The notes: a model not told the origin generated them from the sequence alone. 64,000 nucleotides of DNA from Beta vulgaris subsp. vulgaris (GCF_026745355.1 NC_079204.1:2829603-2893602), one strand, 5' to 3'. Shown: positions 24,085 through 36,310, counted from the first letter of the stretch. Translations and numbers: made by a program.

Positions 24085-26597
24085 CTAGTATAAGACCCGT
24101 GCGATGCACGGTTGATAAAATTGAATATTAATTTTGTATGAATTTCTTTTAGTTTAATTGAAATAATAGTGAAATCTTTTATATCAGGTAATTAATTATT
24201 GTCATCCAACAACACAAACTTTAACAGCTCCATTTAATAGTAAAAACTTTAATGTTAGGGGCACTAATCAATACGGAAGTTAAGAAAGAATGTCATGCTT
24301 ATCGTTTCTCGAGAGCAGCTGCCTCATCCTTGTCTAGTAGCTTGCAACCCGCCCCAATCACCTTTTTCCTGGAATGAGCATGTGATCCTCCTCTAGAACG
24401 AAGAAGGAAGACACAGAAACAAATAGCTCATGAGGGTTGAAGAAATCGTAATAAAGAACTGGGTGGCAAGCAGATGATTAGGCCGTGGGAATTTTGAAAA
24501 GGAGTAGACATTCTTTAGAAAAGCTTTGATATTGGGTCCTTATTCGACATAAAGAAAAAGCCTTGACAGAGCTGTGAAACAGCATTAAGATCCTTCTTTT
24601 AATTTCTTCCTTTTAGTTGAATATTAGAAAGGTGAGCAGAGTATTAGGCAGTTGGTGAGGTAATAGCTCACAAAGCCAATGATGGTTGGTATGTAGCATA
24701 AAATTTTATATTAGAGCAGATAGTCTTGTAAGTATATGAAATTTCGTCTAATTTTGGGGTAAATTATATGAACTTGTTTTCTTTTATATAAGTAATTAAG
24801 ATGATAGTAATTACGTTCACTATAATTTCCTTGGGCAATCTCAAACTTTATACCTCATCTATGTCGTTGTTTACACCCCGCATTAAAGTTTTTACTGCAA
24901 GGTGCACCCATTAAAATTTGCATCATTAATTGCACCCAAACAAAAGTTCGTTGGTGTTGTTGAGGCCTACACATACATAATTACATGGCCCAAATACTCA
25001 ACTTGTCCAAGACTAAAACATGCTAGAAAACTTTCTAAAACCAAAATTAACCCAACTCAATGATAATTGAGTCTAATATGTATTTATTTGTTTTAACAGT
25101 AAAATCTCTTTGCAATATATCAAATCTCGACTTGAATTACACAAACCAGATGAAGTGTGAACATGGAACCTAAATTAACAGGTTGCTTTATATCAAACAC
25201 TCGTGCAATGCATGATTTTGAAAAATATATTTAAATATTAATTATGCAATAATTTAATAAAAAGTTAAATATTTCAAGGTACTATTAACTTTAGAACACT
25301 GCAATATAAATCAATTCTGATCATTTTATACCAATTTTAATTAGTACAATAAATTTGAATACATTTAATTAGTTAGCTTAACAATATTTGTGTCAGTAAC
25401 ATAGCTTAATTTAGGTACCTACATATATACACCTCCTCATGAGCTACACTTATTTTATTTGAAAAAACTTATCATACTTCATATATCGTATTTTTTTAAA
25501 AAAAATTGCATTGCCACAACATTTTGTCATTTTATCTTAGATAAAGACATAAAGTATTGTAACCTTAGCATATATTTCAATTCATTTTTTAATTAATCAG
25601 TAACCATACTCTTATACTAATCAATATTGTAAATTCCCCTCAAAAAAAAAAATTTCAATATTGTAAATTAACTTCATTATCATTAGCATCTTTATCATCA
25701 GATCATCAACATCTTCATCATCAGATCATCGTCATCAACTTCTTTTTATTGCTATCACCATTATCATCACCATTGACGACAACATCATCACCGTCATTCA
25801 TCAACGACCACTGCAGCCCAACCATCCACCACCGCCGACAACTAACCGCCATCACCAAATTCATCCCAAATTCGAACCCAACCATTACCCAAGTCAATCC
25901 CCAAATTCGAACCTAACAACTCACCAAATTCATTCCCAAATTCGAACCTATCAATCTTCTCCAATCAACCCCAAAATCGAATCTAACAACTTACCCAAAT
26001 CAAACCCAAATCAAACCCCAGATCAAAAGACCCAAATAAAACCCCCAAATCGAACTTGTAACCCACCCAAAACAACCCCCAACTCGAACCTATCAATCCA
26101 CTCCAATCAACCCCAAAATCGAGTCTAACAACTTACCCAAATCAAACTCCAAATCAGGTTTCAACTTTCAAGTTTGAGTAATAGAGAATGAAGAAGGATA
26201 GAGAAATCCAAAGCTTTGAGTAGTAATGAAAGGGTGATAATTATATATAAAAAAAAAGATAGAGAAATGTGCTATGAAGATGAAGGAACTGAAAAGAAAA
26301 GGGCTAGTCATAAATAATTTGTATTGGAAACAAAAGAGTGATTTCTTTTTTCAAGGAAGAAGCAAGTTCAGTATTTTTTTGGGTAAACTGAAAAAAAAAG
26401 GGCTAGTCATAAATGATTTGTATTGGAAACAAAAGAGTCTGATTTCTTTTTTCAAGGAAGAAGAAGTTCAGTTTTTTTTTTAAAATGCCACATCATCAAT
26501 ACATTTAGGCGGGAATTAAATTAATCAGGACATGCCACCTAGGATAGTTTTGGGGGGAAAACTGAACCATGTATTCTCTTTTAGTATATATAATAGA
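24085..26597 (-). mobile_element. Helitron, non-autonomous, about 2.5 kb
   Basis: On the minus strand the 5' end is A|TCTATTATATATACTAAAAG (26597). The 3' end has hairpin ccgtgc-atc-gcacgg (24097-24111), a short spacer gtcttata and CTAG|T (24085-24088). Insertion is between A and T without target duplication. No Rep/helicase gene is inside. The interior includes a block at 25750-26170 that is C-rich on the plus strand, made of degenerate caaattcgaaccc/accc phrases, and a tandem pair at 26283-26480. A short minus-strand phrase near 24300-24420 could be captured exon sequence, but this is speculative. Confidence 0.7.
26283..26480. repeat. Tandem duplication of about 105 bp inside the Helitron
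   Basis: Two copies of aactgaaaagaaaagggctagtcata... followed by aatttgtattggaaacaaaa, gatttcttttttcaaggaag and aagttcagt. They are nearly identical apart from small indels. The open frame reading through both copies is not supported as a gene, because it lies inside the non-autonomous Helitron and its residues follow the repeat. Confidence 0.8.
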
Positions 26598-26621
26598 TAT
26601 GATGGTTCAATTTCGAAATAG

Positions 26622-26795
26622 CTATACACTTGTAATAATCTCAAGAATCTCTTGCCAGTCCCATGGAGAATAGCCAATATTATTGAAGACTCCAACACCC
26701 TACTTTCAAAGTTCAACTCATTTCAAATTCGGCGGGAAGCAAATCGAGCAACAGATTGGATCGCCAACGTTGGACATTTAATTAGTTACTTCTAG
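26622..26795 (+). pseudogene. Decayed plant-type RNase H (RVT_3-like) C-terminal fragment
   Basis: A 57-codon open stretch ends at TAG 26793. It reads like the end of the RNase H domain found in plant LINE polyproteins and related host-like proteins: a VPWRIANIIEDSN region, then FQIRREANRATDWIANVGH, matching the family's conserved REANxxADxxAxxG signature. A stop (TAG at 26619) interrupts it upstream, and the Helitron 5' end lies only 24 bases further left. It is a fossil fragment, not a working gene. Confidence 0.6.
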
Positions 26796-28379
26796 TTTTG
26801 AAATTCCATATTGTAATAATTTTTCCCTTCATCTTATTCCTGTGTCTAACGCATGAGGTATTCCCCTTCAGAGGAGGACAGTCTAATATTTTTTTTCCTT
26901 ACCAAAATATATAATCTTATAAATTATCAGTATATATAGCATGTTAGCCAACTCAAAATTTTCATCATCCACATCATATTCTTTGTTACTTAATTAGGAA
27001 AAAAAATATTCTAACAAAGTTGATGTTTTAAAAATATAAATTGAGTATTAAGACTATGCTAAAAATATCTTTTGTAATAATATTTTTATAATATATCATA
27101 AAAAAATGTGGTTCTAGTAAAGAAATAATATACCAAGTTATTTGGTGTAGTGGTTTGATCTGTACCTCATAGCCTTGAGCTTATGGATCAAATTTCATAA
27201 GAGGTACTTTGGGGCGGGAATTTTACAGCTATTACCATTTCCGTATACTTCCAAGGAGCATCACTTATAAGGTTTTCGTCTGGTGAAGCGTCTTTTCCTT
27301 ACCATTAAAAAAAAATTAAGAAAAAATACAAAGGTTAATAAAAGTGTTCTATCTATCTCGGAATCAAACTAATATATATAATTGTATACAGATAATAAAA
27401 GTGTTAATTTTGGCACCAAATATATTTTCCATGGTTACCTTCTATGACTTTCCTACAAAAATATCTCGAGTTTCTTACTAATGAATAATGATGGTTGTGG
27501 TCAAATTCTTGCCTGAGAAAAATCCTTTCTATATATTTATTAAATATATGTACTTTTATTGTTTTGTTTTCTTTAATCAAAGGGTAGCTAGTGAGTAGAG
27601 ACTATTGCATGGTTAGTCCTAGTGGCCTTGTCCTTTTCGGCTTTCGCTTTCTTCCACGTTCATGTTCACACTACACTAATACTTTAATATTAGTAAGTAC
27701 TTCATTTACTACAATTACATAAAAATTGACATTTTTTATGTTGAAGGTTGAAACATGTTATTACCAGTAATTGGATTAACCGTATTCGGTTAATGCTTCA
27801 ATTCCCAAAATTAGACTATATTTGATAATTAATGGATAGTTGTTAGCTGATAACTACTTGTATTAGTTGATTTGACTAACTGGATGTATTAGGTGTTTGT
27901 ACAAAAGTATGTAGTAAGTAGTTGACATCTAATTGTTACATAATTGTGTAAAATAACTAATAAGGATATGTGCATAATCTATTGTTATACCTTTTATTGT
28001 TTATAAATGTAATTTTTAACAACCTTAAGACATAAATGTAATTGGCCCACTCATTCCCAAACTTCTAATGTCAAAAAACTCCTCCCCTTGAGCTTTTTCT
28101 AAAAGAGCTTTTTGAACACAACCAACTAATTGAAACCCCTTTCTAACAAACACTCAAATTAGATATTGACTAGTCAAAACCTCTAATATGAATCTAAACC
28201 TCTAATTTTTGTCCGGAACCTTTCTTCACCAAAGAAGACCTTACTTTCGCCTTATGGGTAGCCTATGAGTTGTCAACTTCTCATGTGTCGTTAATCATTG
28301 GTTAGACTTATTAGAAATAATAGACACAAATTAGAATAATACATAGATATAGGTTCATGGAATAATATACTTCATCCGT
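26796..28379. other. Intergenic DNA with a SINE-like unit
   Basis: At about 27135-27320 a tRNA-like head (tatttggtgtagtggtttga ... gagcttatggatcaaatttc) is followed by gaattttacagctattacca and an A-rich tail (ccattaaaaaaaaattaag). This suggests a diverged SINE. The rest is AT-rich with nothing recognised. Confidence 0.4.
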
Positions 28380-28576
28380 TTAAATTTAATTGTGACATTT
28401 TAAAAATACGGACTCTTAGGCAATTCTTATAGAGGAGAAAGATAAAGAAATAAAATAAAAGGGTCTCATATGATAGGAGAGATATAAAGAGAAGTTATTA
28501 CCCAGAATAAAGTGTAACAACTAATTCAAAACTTCCTAAAATGAAAAGTGTCACAACTAAATTGAAACGGAGGAAG
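28380..28576. mobile_element. Stowaway-like MITE, 197 bp
   Basis: TA on both sides. Left end CTTCATCCGTTTAAATTTAA; right end in reverse complement CTTCCTCCGTTTCAATTTAG. Inverted similarity continues into gttgtgacactttt-like text. Non-coding. Confidence 0.75.
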
Positions 28577-28789
28577 TAATATAATTTGACTTCAAGCCAC
28601 AAATGAAATACTCTCTTCCCATATAATGCAATATTTTTTTCTTTTTCTTTTGTTATTGTCGTATCAACCCATGTTTGTGTGTTTCAAACCCATGTTTTTG
28701 TTAAACCACCCCCTTTTTGTGTATGTAAAAATGTTGAATATTAGCCTTGTTAGTGGACAAGCTGCCCATTAACTATAAGCATTTTATCA

Positions 28790-29130
28790 CTCCTCGACCT
28801 AGTGGTTGTAATTTGTAACTTGTAAAATTGTTCTTACACTCATGTGACATGGGTTCGATTCATGAAATGTATTTGATAAGTTTTGCCGCTTTGCGTTTGA
28901 TAAGTTTTGCCGCTTTGTGTTTGATAAGTTTTGCCGTATGCAGACATTGCCGTATGCAGACGAATGCAGCCTTCTCTTTGAGTTGATCTGGTAGCTTTGT
29001 ATTTTGCAAGTATGCTTTTACTGATAGCTTCGATTGTGATTTTTGGATTGTGCTTAAATGGAACTTGCAACCTTGTAAAATTGTTCTTACACTCATGTAA
29101 CAGGGGTTCGATTCTAACTCCTTACAAGAC
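28790..29130. repeat. SINE-like heads flanking 24-bp tandem repeats
   Basis: The phrase aacttgtaaaattgttctta with cactcatgtgacatgggttcgatt occurs at about 28817, and again at about 29069 with few changes. Its gggttcgattc resembles a pol III B box, and cctagtggttg at 28799 an A box. Between the copies, tttgataagttttgccgctttgcg repeats at 28872, 28896 and (partly) 28920, followed by two copies of ttgccgtatgcagac. Minus-strand open frames across this are repeat-driven and not supported. Confidence 0.55.
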
Positions 29131-29978
29131 ACCGATCATCAATGTGCATAGTATCCTATGATTCATGGGCCAAAATCCAAAACCCGAATGCGCTAAAGAT
29201 CTCTAATTTGGATACCTTGGGCCCGAATCAAAATCCATCAAAATGATGGATAAATGTCACATCCACATCACTCACCATTCTCCTTTCTTGGAAGGTCCCA
29301 CCAATCCACAGTAATTATTTTATTATTTTAATAAGAAATGAACAAGAAAATTCCCTCTAAAATTTCGTTACACTTTCCTTCTTAGTTCTTACAAAACAAG
29401 TGGGTCCCACCTCCCTACTCTTCCAATTTTTACCATTTGTCCTACATGTCATCATACCATTGGTTAACTGACTCCAACGTATTCTTCCTCATAACGCTTC
29501 TTTAAATCCCCAAATTACCCTTCATAAAACCTTACTCTATACAATGAAAAAATGATAAATCACATAAACATATGGATCTTTGAGGGGCAAAATTGGAATT
29601 TCACATAAAGATTAACGCGGCTGAGTTGATACTGTAGAACGCGGGATATACGAGTGTGAATTTGGGAGGAGAGAGAAAATGAAATGAAAACTCCATAAAT
29701 TGACCCACTCTCTCTCTTGCTTTCTCTTTATTCACCTGTGTAAGCAAACTCTCCAAAAACTAAAAAATCTCTCTTGATTTCTCTCTCTTACTCAGATATC
29801 TGCTTCTTTGATATACCCAGAATTTTTCTGCTACTGAATCAGTAAAAAAAACCCAAAAGAACCCATAAAATAAAAACATCAAAAACTGAAAAACCCAGAA
29901 AAATTTCATGGTTTATAATCATCTTTAGTTGATAAATTTAGTAAAGTTTGAAGCTTTTTAGTGGAAAAATCAGGAAAA
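29131..29978 (+). promoter_or_regulatory. Upstream region and 5' leader of the NAC gene
   Basis: A CT-rich stretch (cactctctctcttgctttct, about 29705) and an A-rich leader (29840-29960) precede the ATG, as is usual for plant leaders. The transcription start cannot be fixed from sequence alone. The region between 29131 and about 29600 shows no other feature. Confidence 0.35.
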
Positions 29979-30026
29979 ATGGGGGCTTTAGCTGTGGAAA
30001 AATCAGGAAAAATGGAGGCTTTAGCT
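29961..30026 (+). repeat. 33-bp tandem duplication at the NAC start codon
   Basis: Two 33-bp units (29961-29993 and 29994-30026) differ at one base. The first ATG lies in unit 1 and the second ATG in unit 2, so the duplication adds 11 residues (consensus [11 protein letters not shown]) before the conserved [12 protein letters not shown]. Confidence 0.9.
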
Positions 30027-33000
30027 ATGCCTTTTGAAAGATTACCACTTGGGTTTAGGTTTAAGCCAACAGATGTGGAGTTAATCGATCATTATCTTAG
30101 GTTGAAGATCAACGGTAAAGATAAAGAAGTTGCATGTATCACTGAAGTTGATATTTGCAGGGTTGAACCCTGGGATCTTCCTGGTAAAAGTTATTAGTGT
30201 AATTTGTATGTGTTTCTTCTCTTTCTTAATGTTTTTTCATGTGTTTTGTGGGGGGTTTTGATTTGGTTGGTGATGAAGAAATGTTGTGAATTTTGTTGAT
30301 TTAGGGATTATTTGGGATTGATGTGAAATTGGGTTTATTGGGTGATTAATAAGGTTGATTGTATATCTGTTTATTTAATCATTTAATGTGGGATTTTTGA
30401 TTGAATGATGTATGGTTTTTCATTTTAGGAATTGGGGGTAATTTGTGAAATGGGGGGATTTAGGGTTTTGTAATAAGGTGACTAGGTCTGAGTTGTTGGA
30501 AATTTGCCCTTTTGTTGATGATGTTGCATTGATTTGGAGATTATAGGTGAAACTGCATATTTGATGTTTGTATGTCTACTTGTTGATCATGAATATGAGA
30601 TTTCATTTAATGAAATGATAATTAGTACTTAACAGGTTGTAAGTATTGTTGCATTTTGTTGATGTGGTTTCTATGTTGATGCTGTTGTTCAGGTTTGTCA
30701 TTTATCAAATCGATGGATCATGAATGGTTCTTCTTTTGTCCTCGTGACCGGAAGTACCCCAATGGTCAGAGGTCGAATCGAGCTACTGAAGCTGGATACT
30801 GGAAGGCCACTGGTAAAGACAGGAGCATCAAGTCAAGGAAAATGGGTTTGATTGGTATGAAGAAGACTCTTGTATTTTACAAGGGGCGAGCTCCCAAGGG
30901 GCAGCGTACCCATTGGGTTATTCATGAGTATCGTACTACTCTTCAGGAGCTTGATGGCTCGCACCCAGGGCAGGTATATCTGCAATATCACATGCTACAC
31001 GCATATTATTCGCTTCTTTATCGTATTGATTTTAGCTCGAGGGGGCTTCCTTTGTGCATATTGCTTATTGTTTGGTTTGTTTATGCTAGTTTGTGCTTGT
31101 GTATGTGTGCTTGTTTAGCTCCATGGGGTTGCCTTTGTGCATATTGCGTATTGTTTGAGTCGTTTATGCAATTTTGTTGCCTGTGTGGGTGCACGTGTTT
31201 TGATCCAGGGGTTTCCTTTGTGCATCTTGCGTATTGTTTGAGTTGTGTGGGTTATTATGCTAGTTTGTGCATCTGCGTGCACGTGCTTGCCTGCGTGCAT
31301 CTGGTTGGACCTGTATAGTTCATGTTGGAGGGTTAAGCAATTGGCAACTTATGGCAGTAGGTTAAGCACTTTGTTGCCTCCTGTTTTTTTTAGTATGCCT
31401 ATCATATAGTACATGGGAGAATCTTGCACTAGAGAAACATGAATTTACACCCTGAATTTTCTTTCTTGAATTTGTATTGTTGGTATATAATAGCAATTTT
31501 GCATCATGTTATTGGTTATGAAGGATTTTTTTTCCAAAATAATAAACTGAAAGAATAGAAAGGTTAATAAGCAGGTTATGCTTTGTTTTCCTCTTCTTAT
31601 TTTCAACATTATCAAGAAAAGAACAGTTTAGTTTAGCTAAGTTCAAGGGTAACATGTTCAGTTTAGTTCAGACTAGGTCCAATAAGTTCAGAAAAGTTAA
31701 CTTCGGTTCCAATAAGAGCTACCGTAGTTCAATTCACAACTACATTGAGTTCAAAGAAGTTATTTTTAGGGCTAACTTCAAATATGTTCAAATAAGTGAA
31801 TGTCAACTGAAGACAACACACCGAGTAGTAGTTTATTTGATATAAATAAGAAAATGAATGTTTCTTTTGGTGAAAAAAAGTTTTTCAATTGCTTGCTTTG
31901 GTATAAGTTGTTTATCTTTTCTGTTGCTTCATTGTTCTTCTTCCCTGCTTACTTGAGTTGATTTGCAAGCTGATACCACATCCATGGTGCTTTTATAATT
32001 TAGTACAGAAAGTAGGATTCAGAAGGAAAATGGATCTTCTCTGTGGGGAATTGAGGATGTGTTTTTCCAATGATAGTGATTACTGATTAGTGACCATTGG
32101 TGTTTAGCTCTTCAGAACTTGCAATCTAAAGTTCCTGTTCTAGTAATTTTTCTAATAATCTGTTTCTCACAGGGGGCGTTTGTACTTTGTCGCTTATTCA
32201 ACAAAGCTGATGATGTGAAACCAGATGATAATGATGATGGTTCTCACACTGAAGAAGTTGAAACAAACATTTGTTCTCCTAATCCAACTATTATTTCACA
32301 GGAAGACATTCAGTCTGAGCCAGCAGTTGTTCAGGCTTCTCCTCTGTCTGTTGAACAGAGTGTAGAGCAGCAAATGATATCCGAGAATTGCGTAGTCAAA
32401 ACTTCTGATAGCACAACATCTGAAGCTCTATATCCTGATCGTACTCAGGCAAATGTAGAGATGATGCATGAGGTGATTTAGACTAATCAGTCTCACTTGT
32501 TAAAATCTGATTCTATTCGTCCTTCATAGAATATGGAGATTAACTCTTTACCAATATGTGCTGTCTTGTTTTGCTTATCAGGTGGATTCCCATGTCAATG
32601 AACCTAATTACTTTTATGATCCTCCTGAGGGTTACTTCAAATGGCCGACAATGCCTTTGAACCAGGGACCTGTTGGCATGGATGACCTTTTCCCTGCAGA
32701 CATTGGTGATGGTCGTAGTGAATTGCATTTTCAGGACAACAATGGAAGGGATCCCATTGCTGACTTCCTTGATTCTGTTCTTATTAATCCAGATATGCCC
32801 GTCTACGAGGAAGCTGTTGGTCAAGGGCCTTTAAGCATTGGAGGTGACATGTGGAGGAATTCATATATGAAGGAGAGTGGATCATGTAGTGGGTCTGATG
32901 TTGATGTAGTCCGGTATCAGGTAGGGAAGACCTTACTAGCTACTGGTCATTCTATTAATTAAAACAGTGATAAACTTGGTCATGGGAACTGGTCCTAGAT

Positions 33001-34492
33001 CAGTTTCACTCAATTAATAAACGGATGTTAGTTAAAGAATGATATAGCGACACAATAAAGGTAGTAGACAACTAGTCTTATTTTGTATCCATCAGATAGA
33101 GTAGAAGGTTAGTTTGAAGAGAAGGGGGGGGGGGTTGATGAGAACAATATATTTTAAGTGAAAATACCAAACAGAGGAAAACAAAGAACTTGGTGGGTTT
33201 AGGAATTGGTCTATGATAGAGATTTTATTATATCCTTAATATATATATTTCCTCCTGTTGATTAGAACTTTGGAATCAGTAGCCTGAATTCCTGAAAGAA
33301 ACCTGGTTTGGCCATTTTGTCTGTGGATCCAATCTGATTTATTATCAATATATTTTTTCTGGTCTGGTCCTCCTGAAACCATACCAGTCAATTTATATGG
33401 ATTGATTGCTTGTCAATTCCCAATTCTGCCATGATCTGCTGTTGAGCGACTGGCCAACCTCGTTGCACTAAGGGGCTGCTTATAATTGGCTCATCGTTTA
33501 ACTGATATATTTGCATGTGTTTGGTTAGGCTGCGACCATTGCTACTGTTGTAGCATGCTTGCCAAGCATACAGTACCAGTGGTTATGAGACGAGTACCAT
33601 CTAGAAGTTCATTTTGCTTGGGTCGTATGTCATAATAATATTTATAAGTGGGTGTTGATGGATGGAAGTTTTCATATGCTGATGATCTTATTTTATTTTA
33701 CAGGGTGATGTGGGATACATTCGCTGCATAACTGGTAACAACAAGAATTGTAATGATCCAAAGGGCAACAAGGAAATTATACAGCAACACACTTTGGCTG
33801 ATGATGATGATATCTTCTCTGAGGCTTCTCTGGATCGATTCTTGAACATACCTAGTGTGAAAGCTGAAGATGGTAATCAGTTTGTTGGAAATAATGGAAT
33901 CATTATAAGGTCTCACATGCGTGGAAGGCAGATGCAGTCCTCAAACTTTGGAGAACAGGGAAGTGCACCAAGAAGAGTCCGTTTACAAGTGAACAATGAT
34001 GAGGAAAAACACTTGGAATTTGCAGTTACTGAGAGAAGTTGTTCTCCAGCTGCATTTGACTTGTCTTCTACCATTGCTCCTTCTGAGGATGTCATCTCCC
34101 TGGCAGATCTTGGAGAAAATGCTGCTGGTCATAATGGTGAAGTTGTTGAAACAGGGATCAAGATAAGAACCCATCTACAGAGATCTCGGTTTGGTGCCTC
34201 GAAATCTGTACAGCAGGGAACTGCGCATAGAAGAATTCGCCTGCAGAAGCGATCAAGTAATAAGTTCAAAGTAGCTGAGGTTAAACCGTTGGTTGCTGAG
34301 GTAAGGAATGAGTCCGAGAAAGTTGTTGAAAAGCAATGTGCTGGTAACTCTGATGGCGGACCTGATCAAAAGTGTAGTTTTGTCAAGAAGTCTATGATGG
34401 TGCATATGGTTAAGGTAGTTATGGTTGTTTTCTTGTTCATGGCTTGCATTGGCTTATGGATAGCTCGGAATGTATCGATACTCTCGAGCTAA
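29979..34492 (+). CDS. Membrane-tethered NAC domain transcription factor (NTL type)
   Basis: Five exons: 29979-30183, 30693-30973, 32173-32472, 32582-32920, 33704-34492. All GT-AG and in phase, 637 aa. The NAC domain covers about residues 24-175 with subdomains [86 protein letters not shown] and FVLCRLFNK. The acidic/Ser-rich middle is a likely activation region. Two motifs of the form I(K/I)IR(T/S)H ... RRxRLQ occur near residues 440-475 and 535-570, typical of this clade. A hydrophobic segment ([19 protein letters not shown]) at about 612-630 is a C-terminal anchor; NTL proteins are released from membranes by cleavage in response to stress. The start could also be the in-frame ATG at 30012. 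The exact orthologue is not assigned. Confidence 0.9.
31041..31310. repeat. About 84-bp tandem repeat, three copies, in NAC intron 2
   Basis: Units begin near 31041, 31125 and 31208 with ggggcttcctttgtgcatat and close variants, followed by tgcgtattgtttgag and tatgctagtttgtgc. The open frames reading through intron 2 are Cys/Leu-rich repeat artefacts that follow exon 2 past its donor site. Confidence 0.75.
31624..31850. repeat. Degenerate GTTCA-rich segment in NAC intron 2
   Basis: Many gttcag/gttcaa words (ttcagtttagttcagactag, aataagttcagaaaagttaa) resemble the pentamer interior of the Tourist-like MITE at 21843 in reverse complement. It may be a decayed copy; no ends were found. Confidence 0.35.
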
Positions 34493-35917
34493 AATTTTGT
34501 ATATATGAGTGTCCCTCATATCTTAGCCAATCTATATATGGTAAGAGGGGAATGATGTACAGATTCTAGACTGGTTTGTGTTTAGGCTGTCCTTTTGTTT
34601 TTAGAGCATCAGAGTTAGCTTGCTAATTATTATATACTACTATCTATATGACAAATCTCCTACAGTTTTTTGTATATCAGCTGGTTTCAGTTTCATCTTT
34701 TTATCTCTTTCTTTTTCTTGGGGCAATGAATTCTTCTTCAAATATATTGTCCACTATTCCTACAGGCTTGTATGATAGTGGACAAATGACAATAACGGGT
34801 AGTATAGTAAGTTAGTAACCACGTTTAGTGTAATTTCATGAGATCTCATATTAGTGTTCATGATAATGATAATAATAATCTAACCCTCGGACTTTTTGTC
34901 CTTCACAAAACTGAACTACCATCTGTTACAATTTAGTATGTGGTATTGAATAGTATATACTTCTTCCGTTTCAAATTACTCGCTACATTTTGAAAATTCC
35001 ACTATTTATCTATGAGGTTTGACCATGCATTATTTACAATTAGATAAAATCAAACGTTATAATGTAATATGTTGTTGGATTCGTCTCGATGTATTTTTTC
35101 ATAAACTCAAATTTGAGAATCAAGTTGATAGATAGGAAGAGATAAAGTTCTTGGTTGCATGTTCTTATAAGTTACACTGACAAGTTCTTGGAAAATTATT
35201 GCTAGAGGCTAGAGCTGCACTTCATAATAGCTAACTAGCTATGTTTGAATAGTTGGATATAGGGTTGGCCACGAAGCCAGTCGAACTGAACTCTAACATG
35301 CTGACCGAATTGAAGATAGATAATAAAGTTTTAGTGAGTTCTAACTCTTAAAACTGAACTTATCTCAAACTCTAAAATATTTTACATCTCGACTTGATCC
35401 TATATAACTCGAGTTAGAGTTGAATTCGAGCTTGGCTAGATAAATCATGTCCCAACAATAATTACGACTATATATACTTTAAATACTACTTGGCTCCAAT
35501 AACGAATTTTGGTTAGAGTAAGTCATATTAAGAAATCCCATCTTTGTTGTTTAATTAATAAATAAGGCCCAAATGTAAAAAATATCTAAATATCTCATAG
35601 CGTATATATTATTTTCCTTAAGTTAACGAGTTGAACTCGATCATGAACATCATTTTCTAAATTTAAGCAATTTAGGACCATTAAACAAAGAATATTCTTA
35701 TATATTAACTTTTATGATAAAGAATCCCCTGCAATTTAGCATGTGCTTAAAGACCTTAAACAAGTGATGTTCTGCTTCATATGCTCCAATAAATATTCTT
35801 CTTAATAATGGTATCAAATCTTCCTGTTCATCTTCTCCTATTAGTGAAAATATATGCATATCAAGTTAGGAGCTGAGGGATTGAAGCTCATTCTAGTCTC
35901 TAGTCATATCTCTCTTT
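34493..35917. other. NAC 3' region and intergenic DNA
   Basis: The probable 3'UTR extends a few hundred bases. At about 34963-35105 a Stowaway-like left part (cttcttccgtttcaaattac ... ttggattcgtctcgatgtat) occurs without a right end. No gene was recognised. Confidence 0.45.
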
Positions 35918-36310
35918 TTTTTTTTTTTTTTTTTTTTTGACATCGAGTTAATTTGCATTAATTAAAATTGAAAGTACAACCTAATACTAATACAATGAAA
36001 AGAAGACAAAGCCAAGGAAACTAGAAGAGCTTCATTGGCTCTTACAGACTCGATGAAATACAAACAAACTATTACATATTCGAACCAACTTAGACTAATC
36101 TCGAGCGATGGTAAGAGGATGTGGGACAAAGGTCTTGATATAACAGACCTCGAATGAGAAGAAACCTGTTGAAGGACAACACCAAAACGATCTTCAAAAG
36201 TAGATTGCCGCAACTCAACTAGTAGCTCCCAAAGTCTACTAGCCACAAAATCCCAAGGTTCTTGAACATAATCACCTTCATGTGTGTTGTTCTGCTCGAC
36301 CATGAACTTG
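35918..36310 (-). mobile_element. Probable poly(A)-tailed retroposon fragment
   Basis: A run of over 20 T at 35918-35938 is the poly(A) tail of something inserted in minus orientation. The adjacent minus-strand sequence contains an uninterrupted 113-codon frame (35962-36303). It has no family motif that I recognise. It could be the 3' end of a LINE-like element or a processed transcript. No target duplication was found. Confidence 0.4.
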
